Shown: positions 1 through 6,677 of the stretch, piece by piece
How the letters are laid out: each line of letters opens with the position of its first letter
How positions within the stretch are numbered: the stretch's first letter is position 1
Source of the DNA: Deltaproteobacteria bacterium
GTDB taxonomy: Bacteria; Desulfobacterota; DSM-4660; Desulfatiglandales; HGW-15
Assembly (NCBI GenBank): GCA_016926135.1
Contig: JAFGPH010000617.1
Location: forward strand, 1 to 10,392
Reading direction: 5' to 3'
DNA length: 10,392 nt
Program-made: the position numbers and the translations under genes
Notes under the pieces: generated by a model
Told to the model about the DNA's origin: nothing
Seen by the model: only the letters and a program-made list of their open reading frames with translations
The model's database searches: none

Positions 1-1
1 C

Positions 2-127
2 GACGCGGTCACCATCCGGGAGGCCGCGATCGGCAAGGGCATGACCACCCTCTTTCGGGAGGGCCTGATGAAGGTGGAATCGGGGGAGACCACCCTGGAT
101 GAGGTGATGCGGGTGACTCAAGAATGA
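2..127 (+). CDS. gspE: Type II secretion ATPase GspE, C-terminal end (partial)
   Basis: Only the last 41 codons are present; the gene enters from the left edge. The visible peptide, beginning DAVTIREAAIGKGMT and ending DEVMRVTQE, is the conserved C-terminal tail of GspE/PilB ATPases (the 'G-M-x-T-L-x-x-D/E-G-L-x-K-V ... T-x-x-E-V-x-R-V-T' pattern). In the family this cytoplasmic hexameric ATPase drives pseudopilus assembly while docked to GspL and GspF. The zinc-binding and Walker motifs lie upstream of the window. A PilB-type pilus ATPase shares this tail, but gspF to gspM directly downstream make GspE the better name. Its TGA stop overlaps an ATG (ATGA at 124-127). The next real gene, gspF, starts only after a 248-bp repeat-filled gap. 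Confidence 0.93.
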   Translation, partial: DAVTIREAAIGKGMTTLFREGLMKVESGETTLDEVMRVTQE

Positions 128-137
128 ATACGAAGAT

Positions 138-236
138 GGAGTACTGGAGTGATGGAGGGATGGTAGAAGAAAGAAGCGAAGGCAGATTCCAGGGATTTTC
201 CCCCAGCACTCCACCGCTCCATTACTCCGGTACTCC
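138..236. repeat. Long hairpin made of inverted 8-bp repeat units
   Basis: The left arm (138-157) and right arm (217-236) pair over 20 positions with only two G-U wobbles. A further partial pairing is possible between 159-163 and 211-215. Each arm is a run of 8-bp units. The left arm reads TGGAGTAC, TGGAGTGA, TGGAGGGA from 137 to 160. The right arm reads CTCCACCG, CTCCATTA, CTCCGGTA from 209 to 232. The loop is about 59 nt. The same unit (TGGAGTGA / CTCCATTx) makes a second hairpin at 6678-6745, so this is a dispersed family. There is no T-tract, so it is not a standard terminator. It lies in the gspE-gspF gap and could affect mRNA processing or the expression ratio of the two genes; that is inference. 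Confidence 0.8.
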
Positions 237-309
237 CAATGTAGGCCTATGGCCGCAAAATGTGGGGAAAGTAGGTCGGGGAAGGTCCAAAGGTTCATGC
301 GGCTCCGCC

Positions 310-366
310 GGTCCAAGGGTCTTTTCGACCCTGGACCCTGGACCTTGGACCCTGGACCTGGAACCC
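310..366. repeat. Heptamer array, TGGACCC/T type, just before gspF
   Basis: From about 327 to 366 the sequence is a near-perfect 7-bp tandem array (units CTGGACC, CTGGACC, TTGGACC, CTGGACC, then the shifted TGGAACC). A reversed copy (GGTCCAAGG at 310-318) can pair with CCTTGGACC at 343-351. The array ends about 10 bases before the gspF ATG and occupies the place where a Shine-Dalgarno would be expected. A related array in the opposite orientation lies at 1598-1629, just after gspF. It resembles the short tandemly repeated heptanucleotides described in cyanobacteria only in period, not in sequence. Confidence 0.75.
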
Positions 367-375
367 GAGTGATCC

Positions 376-1593
376 ATGCCCGTTTTCGAATACAGGGCCG
401 TTGACCGGAAGGGAAAGAAAGTCAAGGGATTGATCACCGCCGAAGGGGCCTCGGCGGCAAGGCTGAAGCTCAGCCAGGATCTGATCTTCCCCGTGGCGGT
501 CACAGAGGTCGAAAGGCCTGAAAAGACCACACCTCTGGGAAGGCTTGTCCGATGGAGGGGCATCAACCCGGTGGAGGTGAGCACCTCGCTCCGCCAGCTT
601 GCCACCCTGGTTTCCTCAGGTCTCCCCCTGGTGGATTGCCTCGCAGGGCTGATCGAGCAGACGGAGAATGCTTCCCTGAAAAGGGTCTTCACCCAGATCC
701 GGGAAAAGGTGGTGGAGGGCGAGGCCCTGTCCCGGGCCATGGCCGGCCACCCCCAGGTCTTCAGCCCTATTCATATGAACATGGTCAGGGCGGCGGAGGC
801 CGGAGGCGCCCTAGATCTGATCCTGAAGCGGCTCGCGGATTTCTCGGAAAAGAGGCTGAAGCTGAAGAAGAAAATCGAGTCTGCCATGACCTACCCGATC
901 TTTCTGCTTTTCATCAGCTCGGTCATCCTCCTCTTTCTCATGTCCTTCGTCATGCCCAAGGTGATCACCATCTTCAAAGGGATGAAACTCGCACTCCCCT
1001 GGTCCACCCGGGCCCTCATCTGGATAACCCAGGGGATCAGCCAGTACTGGTGGCTGCTGTTGGCCGGGGTCGCGCTCCTGATCGGTCTTTGCGCGGTGGG
1101 CATCCGGACCGAGAAGGGCCGGAACCTATGGCATCGCCTGCGCCTGGCCGCTCCCGTGCTGGGGAAGATCCACCACAAGGCGGTCATTGCCCGCTTCACC
1201 CGGACCCTTTCCATCCTGCTCAGGAGCGGCGTCCCCCTGGTCCAGGCCATCGGGATTGCCAGGGCCTCCATGGGGAACCGGGTCATGGAATCCGTGATGG
1301 AAGAGACCGAAAGGCTGGTGGCGGAAGGCGCCAGCTTCTCAGACCCGCTGCGCAAGAGGGCCCTTTTTCCGCCCCTGGTGGTGCAACTGGTGAGGGCGGG
1401 GGAGCAGAGCGGTGAGATGGAGGAGATGCTGACCAGGGCCGCAGAGGTCTATGAGGATGATGTGGAGACGGCCATGGGCTCCCTCACCTCCATCATGGAA
1501 CCCCTGGTCATCCTGGCGATGGGCCTGATCGTGGGGTTCATCGTGATGGCCGTCCTGGTGCCCATATTCGACATGACCAAGGGAATCAAGTGA
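376..1593 (+). CDS. gspF: Type II secretion inner-membrane platform protein GspF
   Basis: The 405-residue protein has the full length of the GspF/PilC family. It opens with the family-typical MPVFEYRAVDRKGKKVKG, which fixes the ATG at 376. Two repeated T2SSF domains are visible, about residues 68-192 and 270-395, each with a cytoplasmic helical bundle ('LRQLATLVSSGLPLVDCL' and 'FTRTLSILLRSGVPLVQAI'). Three membrane segments lie near residues 172-200, 222-243 and 375-400. In the family this polytopic protein sits at the centre of the inner-membrane platform, contacts the GspE ATPase and GspL, and is thought to couple ATP hydrolysis to pseudopilin insertion. The region before the ATG carries a heptamer repeat and no clear Shine-Dalgarno. 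It is one of the few genes in this operon not overlapping its neighbours. It could be confused with PilC, but the downstream pseudopilin set decides for GspF. Confidence 0.96.
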   Translation: MPVFEYRAVDRKGKKVKGLITAEGASAARLKLSQDLIFPVAVTEVERPEKTTPLGRLVRWRGINPVEVSTSLRQLATLVSSGLPLVDCLAGLIEQTENASLKRVFTQIREKVVEGEALSRAMAGHPQVFSPIHMNMVRAAEAGGALDLILKRLADFSEKRLKLKKKIESAMTYPIFLLFISSVILLFLMSFVMPKVITIFKGMKLALPWSTRALIWITQGISQYWWLLLAGVALLIGLCAVGIRTEKGRNLWHRLRLAAPVLGKIHHKAVIARFTRTLSILLRSGVPLVQAIGIARASMGNRVMESVMEETERLVAEGASFSDPLRKRALFPPLVVQLVRAGEQSGEMEEMLTRAAEVYEDDVETAMGSLTSIMEPLVILAMGLIVGFIVMAVLVPIFDMTKGIK

Positions 1594-1597
1594 CAGA

Positions 1598-1629
1598 GGT
1601 CCAAGGTCCAGGGTCCAGAGGTCCGGGGT
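1598..1629. repeat. Heptamer array, GGTCCAG type (inverse of the 327-366 array)
   Basis: Starting 5 bases after the gspF stop there are about five near-7-bp units: GGTCCAA, GGTCCAG, GGTCCAGA (one extra base), GGTCCGG, GGTCAAG. GGTCCAG is the reverse complement of the CTGGACC unit found just before gspF. The gspF gene is therefore bracketed by inverted copies about 1.25 kb apart, a pairing between two family members; this is not evidence that gspF moved. Confidence 0.7.
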
Positions 1630-1645
1630 CAAGAAAACCTCATTC

Positions 1646-1703
1646 CCGACACCTGAAACCGGACACCTGCTTCTTGCGGTGGGGGTTCAGGGTTCGGGGT
1701 GCG
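1646..1703. repeat. Two further 7-bp periodic tracts in the gspF-gspG gap
   Basis: Positions 1646-1667 hold units ending in ACC every seven bases (CGACACC, TGAAACC, GGACACC). Positions 1683-1703 hold GGGTTCA, GGGTTCG, GGGTGCG. Both keep the seven-base period of the neighbouring GGTCCAG array but with different unit sequences. Together with 1598-1629 they fill most of the 162-bp gap before gspG. I see no promoter that I can defend here. Confidence 0.55.
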
Positions 1704-1755
1704 GGATGCAAGGGCCATCGGTCTTTACTGACAACCGCAAGGGAGAGAGGGACAC

Positions 1756-2229
1756 ATGAACACGAATGGAAACAAAGTGGTGGGGCAACTCCGTCGCCGA
1801 GCAGGCTTCACCCTGATCGAAATCCTGATCGTCATCACCATCCTTGGGATCCTGGCCAGCATGGTGGCCATCCGCCTCATGGACCGGCCCGGCGAGGCCA
1901 GGACCATGAAGGCCCGGCTGGACATCCAGACTTTGGAGAACGCCCTCAAGCTCTACAAACTGGACAACGCCTTCTATCCCGCCACCGAGCAGGGACTCAA
2001 GGCCCTGGTGGAGAAACCCGCCGTGGGCCGCATCCCCAAGAGCTGGCGCGAGGGAGGTTATCTGGAGAAAGGGGTGGTCCCCAAGGATCCCTGGGAGAAC
2101 GATTACCTCTACCTGAGTCCCGGGGTTCACAACCGCGACTTCGACCTGTGGTCACACGGCGCGGACGGGGAAGCCGGTGGGGAGGGGGAAAACGCCGATG
2201 TCACGAACTGGGCACAGCAGAAAGGCTGA
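1756..2229 (+). CDS. gspG: Type II secretion major pseudopilin GspG
   Basis: This 157-residue prepilin has a 17-residue positively charged leader ending RRRAG, then the mature N-terminus FTLIEILIVITILGI. The prepilin peptidase (GspO/PilD) should cut after Gly17 and methylate the new Phe; Glu at +5 is present. The C-terminal part has the GspG hallmarks: 'YPATEQGLKALVEKP', 'PKDPWENDYLYLSPG' and the acidic calcium-binding loop 'DLWSHGADGEAGGEGENAD' near residues 133-151. In the family, GspG subunits form the body of the periplasmic pseudopilus that pushes substrates through the GspD secretin. The start is supported by a strong purine-rich ribosome site (GAGAGG at 1745-1750, 5 bases before ATG), one of the clearest in the operon and fitting for the most abundant subunit. 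It follows a repeat-filled gap and overlaps gspH. Confidence 0.97.
   Translation: MNTNGNKVVGQLRRRAGFTLIEILIVITILGILASMVAIRLMDRPGEARTMKARLDIQTLENALKLYKLDNAFYPATEQGLKALVEKPAVGRIPKSWREGGYLEKGVVPKDPWENDYLYLSPGVHNRDFDLWSHGADGEAGGEGENADVTNWAQQKG
2181..2188 (+). promoter_or_regulatory. Ribosome binding site that sets the gspH start
   Basis: GGAGGGGG lies inside the end of gspG, 9 bases before the ATG at 2198. It favours that ATG over the earlier in-frame ATG at 2177, which would lack any such site and give a longer leader. The same bases encode part of the conserved GspG calcium loop. Confidence 0.6.
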
Positions 2230-2749
2230 CCCCCGCGGGTTTTCCTTTTTCGAGCTTCTCCTCGTCCTCCTCATTCTGGGGCTGTTCTCCACCCTGCTGA
2301 CCCTAAGGCTGGAGGGGCTCTTCACCGGAGGCGACCTGAGGCGGGCCAGCCGCGAGATCATCGGAGAGATCGCCAGGCTGCGAGGAAGGGCCGCCCACAG
2401 CCGGGTGGAGCAGGTCCTCCGTTTCAATCTGGACGAGAACTGCTTCTACCCCGTGGAAAAGGAAATCGGCGAAGACGACTCCACCGGATGGACGGCATTC
2501 CCGGTCGGGTTCGAAGGGTCGGCAAAGCGGGAGATGCCCGAAGGCGTGGAACTGGTGGACGTGGTGCTCCTGAGCGGGGGGAAGGTTCAGGAGGGTGAGG
2601 TCGACATCCGCTTCTTTGCCAACGGGTGTGTGGAGAGCGCATTCATCCATCTTAGGAACCGGGCACAGGCGGTTCACACCCTGGAGATCAACCCCATCAC
2701 GGGTCAGGTTAGGATTCACGATTGCTATGTGGACCGCATCAGGGCGTGA
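2198..2749 (+). CDS. gspH: Type II secretion minor pseudopilin GspH
   Basis: A 183-residue prepilin. With the start at 2198 it has a 14-residue leader (MSRTGHSRKADPRG), then the mature N-terminus FSFFELLLVLLILGLFSTLL with Glu at +5. The soluble region follows the GspH/FimT pattern: 'DLRRASREIIGEIARLRGRAAHS' at the top of the long helix, then a beta-rich domain with 'FFANGCVESAFIHLRN' and 'LEINPITGQVRI'. GspH is a minor pseudopilin near the pseudopilus tip, working with GspI, J and K in the inner membrane and periplasm. An earlier in-frame ATG at 2177 is possible but has a poorer ribosome site. The gene overlaps gspG by 32 bases and gspI by 23, so it is probably translated by coupling. GspH is the most divergent pseudopilin, and the name rests partly on its position between gspG and gspI. 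Confidence 0.9.
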   Translation: MSRTGHSRKADPRGFSFFELLLVLLILGLFSTLLTLRLEGLFTGGDLRRASREIIGEIARLRGRAAHSRVEQVLRFNLDENCFYPVEKEIGEDDSTGWTAFPVGFEGSAKREMPEGVELVDVVLLSGGKVQEGEVDIRFFANGCVESAFIHLRNRAQAVHTLEINPITGQVRIHDCYVDRIRA

Positions 2750-3110
2750 GAGAGGCTTTACCCTCCTGGAGGTGCTCATCGCCATGGGCATCATGACGGT
2801 GGCCCTCATGGCCGTCTTCAGCCTCCAGGGCCGGAACCTCGACCTCCAGTCCGAGGCCCGTTTTCTGACCACGGCCCAGTGCCTGCTCCAGGACCGGGTG
2901 GGCAGGCTCCAGTCCAGGGAGGCACCCAGTCCGGGAAGTGAGTCAGGGGACCTTGAAGAGGAGGCGGCCGGCTTCTCCTACGAGGAGGAAGTCACCGAGG
3001 TGCCCGGTGTTCCGAACCTCTTCAGGGCACGTGTGGGAGTCCTCTTCCATGGAGATCATCTCCGGAGGGACCTGTGGACCGAGATCTTTCTCTACAGACC
3101 GACACGTTGA
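2727..3110 (+). CDS. gspI: Type II secretion minor pseudopilin GspI
   Basis: The open frame extends further upstream, but the ATG at 2727 gives a normal short leader (MWTASGRERG), and the product of 127 residues has the usual GspI length. The mature N-terminus FTLLEVLIAMGIMTVALMAV carries Glu at +5. The motif 'ARFLTTAQCLLQDRVGRLQ' is the typical GspI helix with its Ala-rich, Gln/Leu-rich pattern. In the family GspI starts assembly of the tip complex, binding GspJ and then GspK. The gene overlaps the end of gspH by 23 bases and runs 37 bases into gspJ. The ribosome site is weak (AGGA at 2711-2714), consistent with reinitiation by ribosomes finishing gspH. Confidence 0.92.
   Translation: MWTASGRERGFTLLEVLIAMGIMTVALMAVFSLQGRNLDLQSEARFLTTAQCLLQDRVGRLQSREAPSPGSESGDLEEEAAGFSYEEEVTEVPGVPNLFRARVGVLFHGDHLRRDLWTEIFLYRPTR
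3064..3068 (+). promoter_or_regulatory. Ribosome binding site that sets the gspJ GTG start
   Basis: GGAGG at 3064-3068 lies 5 bases before the GTG at 3074. It favours that start over a TTG at 3107 that overlaps the gspI stop, which would leave only a three-residue leader before the prepilin cleavage glycine. Confidence 0.55.
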
Positions 3111-3739
3111 AGGGTTTCACCCTGATCGAGGTGCTGGTCTCGGTGGGCATCCTGGCCGTTGTCCTCGTCAGCCTTTACAGCGCATACACATCCCAGGTCG
3201 AAGCAATCCAGCTCGTGGAGCACCGAGGCCGTGTCCAGCAGGTGGCCAGGATCGTGCTGGACCGCATGCAGAAGGATCTGGAATCGGCCTTCCCGGGGAG
3301 ACAAGTCTCTTCCACCGGGGCGGCACTGGGCCTGATCGGGGATGAGCATCGGTTGGACTTCACCACTCTCACCCACCTCGCACTTGTCCCGGGGAATGTG
3401 CCGACCGATCTCTGCGAGGTGGGCTACAGGGTGGAAGAAGACCCGGACGGTGAAGGGCTTACCCTCATCAGAAGGGATGATCCGATCCCGGACGAAGACC
3501 TTACCGAGGGAGGGCATTCCCAGGAACTCACCAGGGGAGTGACCGGCTTCGACCTCGCGTTCTACGACAACGAGGGCCGGGAACATGAAACCTGGAATAC
3601 CCTTACGGCCGGGAAAGGTCAGGGCCTGCCGTCGCTCGTGAGGATACGGCTTGCCCTGATGGACGGGCTGGGCAAGGAGCACGTTTTTGTCACGACCATC
3701 CACCTTGCCCTGGCCGGGAAGATCCGGGGGGAGGGTTGA
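3074..3739 (+). CDS. gspJ: Type II secretion minor pseudopilin GspJ
   Basis: A 221-residue protein starting at GTG. The leader MDRDLSLQTDTLKG is 14 residues and less basic than usual. It is followed by the mature FTLIEVLVSVGILAVVLVSLYSAY with Glu at +5. The 'RGRVQQVARIVLDRMQKDLESAF' helix and the later 'GVTGFDLAFYDNEGRE...W' and 'PSLVRIRLAL' strands are GspJ features. In the family GspJ bridges GspI and GspK in the pseudopilus tip. It overlaps gspI by 37 bases and shares TTGA with gspK at its stop. A GspJ-like protein of a type IV pilus is the alternative, but the neighbours argue against it. Confidence 0.92.
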   Translation: MDRDLSLQTDTLKGFTLIEVLVSVGILAVVLVSLYSAYTSQVEAIQLVEHRGRVQQVARIVLDRMQKDLESAFPGRQVSSTGAALGLIGDEHRLDFTTLTHLALVPGNVPTDLCEVGYRVEEDPDGEGLTLIRRDDPIPDEDLTEGGHSQELTRGVTGFDLAFYDNEGREHETWNTLTAGKGQGLPSLVRIRLALMDGLGKEHVFVTTIHLALAGKIRGEG

Positions 3740-4701
3740 GCCGCCGGATGAGGGCTCTTCCCTGCAGGGAAAGGGGCACGGCCCTTGCCATGGCTCTCCT
3801 GGTGATCACGCTCCTCACCGGGCTCACCCTTGGATTTTCCGAGGACTCCGTGATCGAACTGGACCTCGCCGGTTACTGGCGTGACGAACAGAGGGCCTAC
3901 CGACTCGCCGCATCGGCGGTTCATGTCGGTCTGAGCCTCCTGGACCTGGACAGGGAGAACGAGGCCGATACCCTCAAAGAGGACTGGAGCCGCTTTGAGG
4001 GCCGGCTCGGGGGCGATGAAGAGGAAGAGGGGATGACCCTCTCCGGCAGGGTGACGGACGAGAATGCCAAATTCCCGCTCCACCTGCTCGTGACCAGCGA
4101 AGGGGTCCCGGACGAGACGAGGGAGAAGCAGCTTCAGAGGCTTTTCCTGCACCTGGGCCTGAAGGAAACCCTGGCAGGGCCCCTCATGGACTGGCTCGAC
4201 CATGACTCCGACGAGCGACCGGAGGGAGCGGAGGAGCCTTACTACCGCACCCTGGAAGAGCCTTACTCTTGCGCCAACGGCCCTTTTCAGACCATCGGGC
4301 AGGTGTTCCTTGTCAAAGGGATCAAAGATGTCGAACAGTTCGGGGTGGGGCTTGAGAGAAGGCTCCTGGACTACCTCACCATTTCCTCGGACGGTCGCAT
4401 CAACCTCAACACCGCCCCGCCCGAGATTCTCATGAGCCTGAGCGAGGGAATGGATGTCCCCATGGTGGAGGCCATCGTGGAGTATAGGCAAAACCAGGAT
4501 TTCGAGAAGGTGGAGGACCTCCTGAAGATCCCGGGCATGGAGGAGTCCCTGTTCGAGGAGATCAAGGGCCTCCTCACGGTGAAGGCCACCGCCTTCTGCC
4601 TGGAGTTCACGGGTCGCTGCCAGGGGGCTCAATCGCGCGTCAAGGCCCTGGCGGTGAGGGAGAAGGACAGGATGGTTCTCACCTACTGGCAGGTCAGGTG
4701 A
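3736..4701 (+). CDS. gspK: Type II secretion tip pseudopilin GspK
   Basis: A 321-residue protein if started at TTG 3736 (overlapping the gspJ stop as TTGA), or 317 if started at ATG 3748; the leader up to RERG is 16 or 12 residues. The mature N-terminus TALAMALLVITLLTGLTLGF has Met rather than Glu at +5. This is normal for GspK, which caps the pseudopilus and does not need Glu5. Visible features are 'RDEQRAYRLAASAVHVGLSLL', the acidic stretch D152-W-L-D-H-D-S-D-E that matches the calcium-binding region, and two helix-hairpin-helix-like repeats ('RINLNTAPPEILMSL' from residue 221, then 'DFEKVEDLLKIPGM'). It works in the periplasm at the pseudopilus tip with GspI and GspJ. It overlaps gspL as GTGA. 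Confidence 0.94.
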   Translation: MSRRMRALPCRERGTALAMALLVITLLTGLTLGFSEDSVIELDLAGYWRDEQRAYRLAASAVHVGLSLLDLDRENEADTLKEDWSRFEGRLGGDEEEEGMTLSGRVTDENAKFPLHLLVTSEGVPDETREKQLQRLFLHLGLKETLAGPLMDWLDHDSDERPEGAEEPYYRTLEEPYSCANGPFQTIGQVFLVKGIKDVEQFGVGLERRLLDYLTISSDGRINLNTAPPEILMSLSEGMDVPMVEAIVEYRQNQDFEKVEDLLKIPGMEESLFEEIKGLLTVKATAFCLEFTGRCQGAQSRVKALAVREKDRMVLTYWQVR

Positions 4702-6137
4702 ACATGCCCACGCGCCTGAGAGACATCCTTTCCGCCAGGGTGTGGGTGGGGCTGGATATCCGGGAGGATTTCCTGGGTGCGGTTCAGCTCCGGAATAGAG
4801 GCCGGGGGCCGGAGATCGAGAAAATCGCCTCCACGTCAGTCCGGGAGGGCGAAGATCTCCGGCAAGTCCTCGTCGCGTTTTTCTCGGAACACGACCTGAG
4901 ACCGGAGGGTATCGTCACCTCGCTTCCCGCCTCTGCGGCTGTCTTTCGGGAGATTCCCCTCCCCGTGGCGAGCCGCAAGATGCTGGACAGCGTCATCGCC
5001 TATCAACTGGAGCCCCACATCCCCCAACCCGTGGAGGACATGGTGGTGGGCTACACGGATTTTTCCCCGCAGGAGCCGGTGCTCGCCTTCGGCGTGCCCA
5101 AGGAACGTCTGGTCGGACATCTCGAAGTCGTCTCCGGCGCGGGTCTCCATACGGAGGGGGTCACCCTGGATGACCTGGCCTTTCACGCCCTATTCCAAAC
5201 AACCCCCGACGGGTCTGAGGAACCTGTGGCCATACTCCACGTCCATGAACACGGCCGGATCTTCCAGGTGGTTCGCCGCCACAGGCTGGATTTCATCCGT
5301 ATCCTGCCCAGGGGCCCGGACCACGCTGAGGGCCTCGTGGACACCCTCAGGCTCTATGACCTGAGGAGGCCGGGTCAACCGCCGTCGCAGATCCTTCTCA
5401 CGGGGGGTGGACTAACCGGGGAGGCGCCCGAAGCTGCCGTCGCGGGGGCCACCGGTATCCGGGCCTCCCTGTGGCGACCCTTCGAAGGGGTGAGGCATTC
5501 CTTGGGCAGGATGGACGACGACCTCCAGCTACGCCTCTCCGTGGCCTTGGCGCTGGCCGTCTGTGCCTCCCGCCGGCCCCTGAAGTCCATCAACCTCCTC
5601 AAGGGGGAATTCCGGCCGAAGAGCCCTGAAGGCATGAGGAGACACATCTCCTTTGCCTTCACCGCGGCCTTTCTTCTGGCCGCCCTCCTATCGGCGGACA
5701 CCTACGTTCGCCTTCACAAGCAGGAGGCACACCACGCCTCCCTGAGGAGTGAGATGACCCGGACCCTGCGGCGCACATTCCCGGATATGGCCCACGTGGT
5801 CAAGGGCCAGGAACTGGTCCAGATGAGGCAGAAACTGGCCGATGAAACCGCGCGACAGCCCTGGCTGCACAGCGTGACTTCCAGGGGCAGCCTGCTGGAC
5901 CTTCTTCTCATCCTGACCGAGACGATTTCGGCCCATCCCCGGGCCCTGCTGGAGGGCCTCTCCGTGGAAGGGAAGAGGGTGATCCTGGAGGGTTCCATCG
6001 GTTCGTTCCAGGTGTTGGACACGCTAAAAACGCGGCTTGCCGAGGCTGGCGTCTTCGAGACGGTCAAGCTGGGAAGCGCCAAGCTGGACAAGGAGTCCAA
6101 GGTCGTCAAGTACCACATCATCCTGGAGATGAAATGA
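4698..6137 (+). CDS. gspL: Type II secretion inner-membrane protein GspL (PilM/PilN-like)
   Basis: A 479-residue protein. The GTG at 4698 overlaps the gspK stop (GTGA); an ATG at 4704 is the alternative. The N-terminal two thirds is an actin-like PilM/GspL cytoplasmic domain: 'WVGLDIREDFLGAVQL' near residue 16, 'YQLEPHIPQPVEDMVVGY' near 100, and the glycine-rich 'LLTGGGL' near 233. A membrane helix lies at about residues 316-336, followed by a periplasmic PilN-like part with a coiled stretch and the 'LLDLLLILTETI' and 'LEGLSVEGKRVILEGS' motifs of the ferredoxin-like fold. In the family GspL binds the N-terminal domain of GspE and pairs with GspM, coupling the ATPase to the platform. The actin-like part reads closer to PilM than to enterobacterial GspL, as is usual outside Gammaproteobacteria. 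It overlaps gspM as ATGA. Confidence 0.9.
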   Translation: MNMPTRLRDILSARVWVGLDIREDFLGAVQLRNRGRGPEIEKIASTSVREGEDLRQVLVAFFSEHDLRPEGIVTSLPASAAVFREIPLPVASRKMLDSVIAYQLEPHIPQPVEDMVVGYTDFSPQEPVLAFGVPKERLVGHLEVVSGAGLHTEGVTLDDLAFHALFQTTPDGSEEPVAILHVHEHGRIFQVVRRHRLDFIRILPRGPDHAEGLVDTLRLYDLRRPGQPPSQILLTGGGLTGEAPEAAVAGATGIRASLWRPFEGVRHSLGRMDDDLQLRLSVALALAVCASRRPLKSINLLKGEFRPKSPEGMRRHISFAFTAAFLLAALLSADTYVRLHKQEAHHASLRSEMTRTLRRTFPDMAHVVKGQELVQMRQKLADETARQPWLHSVTSRGSLLDLLLILTETISAHPRALLEGLSVEGKRVILEGSIGSFQVLDTLKTRLAEAGVFETVKLGSAKLDKESKVVKYHIILEMK

Positions 6138-6664
6138 TTCGACTGAGCGGGAGAGGAAAGGCTTTTGCCGGGTTAGGGGCCGTGCTCGTGCTTTCCACGG
6201 CCTTCTATCTCTTCGCCCTCTCCCCTGCCCTGTCCAGGTCCCGCATCCTGCCGGGTCTCATCGGCCGAAAGCAGGTCGAACTGGCGGAAATGAAAGCCCT
6301 CTCTGAGAAGTGGGCGGCTTTCCGCACGGCCAAGTCCGAGGCGCAGAAGGGTCTCCAGGACGGGGGGAGGGATTTCTCTCTGCTGGGTTTCCTGGAGGAT
6401 GTCCTGAAGGAGACGGGGATCGGAACGAAGATCCAGTCTCTTCAGCCCGTCTCCTCCCGGGAGGAAGGGGGCCTGCAAACGGAGGGCATGGAGATGCGGA
6501 TGGACGGCCTCACCACCCGGGAACTGGTGCGTTTCCTGGAGCGGATCGAGAGGAGCGCAAGGCCCCTCCACATCGGCCGCGTCAGGATCCAGGGGTCTCG
6601 GAAAGGACCGGAGAGGTCTCTCAAGGTGACTCTTCAGGTCCATGCCTACAAGCCCGCAGGATAG
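6134..6664 (+). CDS. gspM: Type II secretion inner-membrane protein GspM (PilO-like)
   Basis: A 176-residue bitopic protein with a short basic N-terminus (MIRLSGRGK), one membrane helix at about residues 10-33, a charged helical linker ('KQVELAEMKALSEKWAAFRTAKSEAQ') and a small alpha/beta domain. That domain contains 'LLGFLEDVLKETGI', 'MRMDGLTTRELVRFLERIE' and a final strand 'RSLKVTLQVHAY', the layout of GspM/PilO. In the family it stabilises GspL and forms the inner-membrane assembly platform. The ATG is preceded by GGAG 5 bases upstream and overlaps the gspL stop as ATGA. It is the last recognisable T2SS gene; no gspN follows. The sequence family is very divergent, so the name rests on architecture plus position. 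Confidence 0.87.
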   Translation: MIRLSGRGKAFAGLGAVLVLSTAFYLFALSPALSRSRILPGLIGRKQVELAEMKALSEKWAAFRTAKSEAQKGLQDGGRDFSLLGFLEDVLKETGIGTKIQSLQPVSSREEGGLQTEGMEMRMDGLTTRELVRFLERIERSARPLHIGRVRIQGSRKGPERSLKVTLQVHAYKPAG

Positions 6665-6677
6665 GACGTTAAGGTGC

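Noticed and set aside
552..1415. Long alternative + strand frame within gspF
   Set aside because: It is a shadow of the gspF frame in GC-rich DNA. Its product is Gly/Pro/Arg-rich with no domain, while gspF matches its family from end to end.
376..1593. gspF as cargo of a mobile element because of flanking inverted repeats
   Set aside because: The repeats are short degenerate heptamers that belong to a family seen elsewhere in the window. There is no transposase and no target duplication, and gspF is in its normal operon place.
2177..2197. Earlier ATG for gspH
   Set aside because: It would add seven residues to the prepilin leader and has no ribosome site, whereas the ATG at 2198 has GGAGGGGG nine bases upstream.
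3619..4632. 337-codon - strand frame opposite gspK
   Set aside because: It is antisense to a clear gspK with conserved motifs, and its product shows no recognisable family features.
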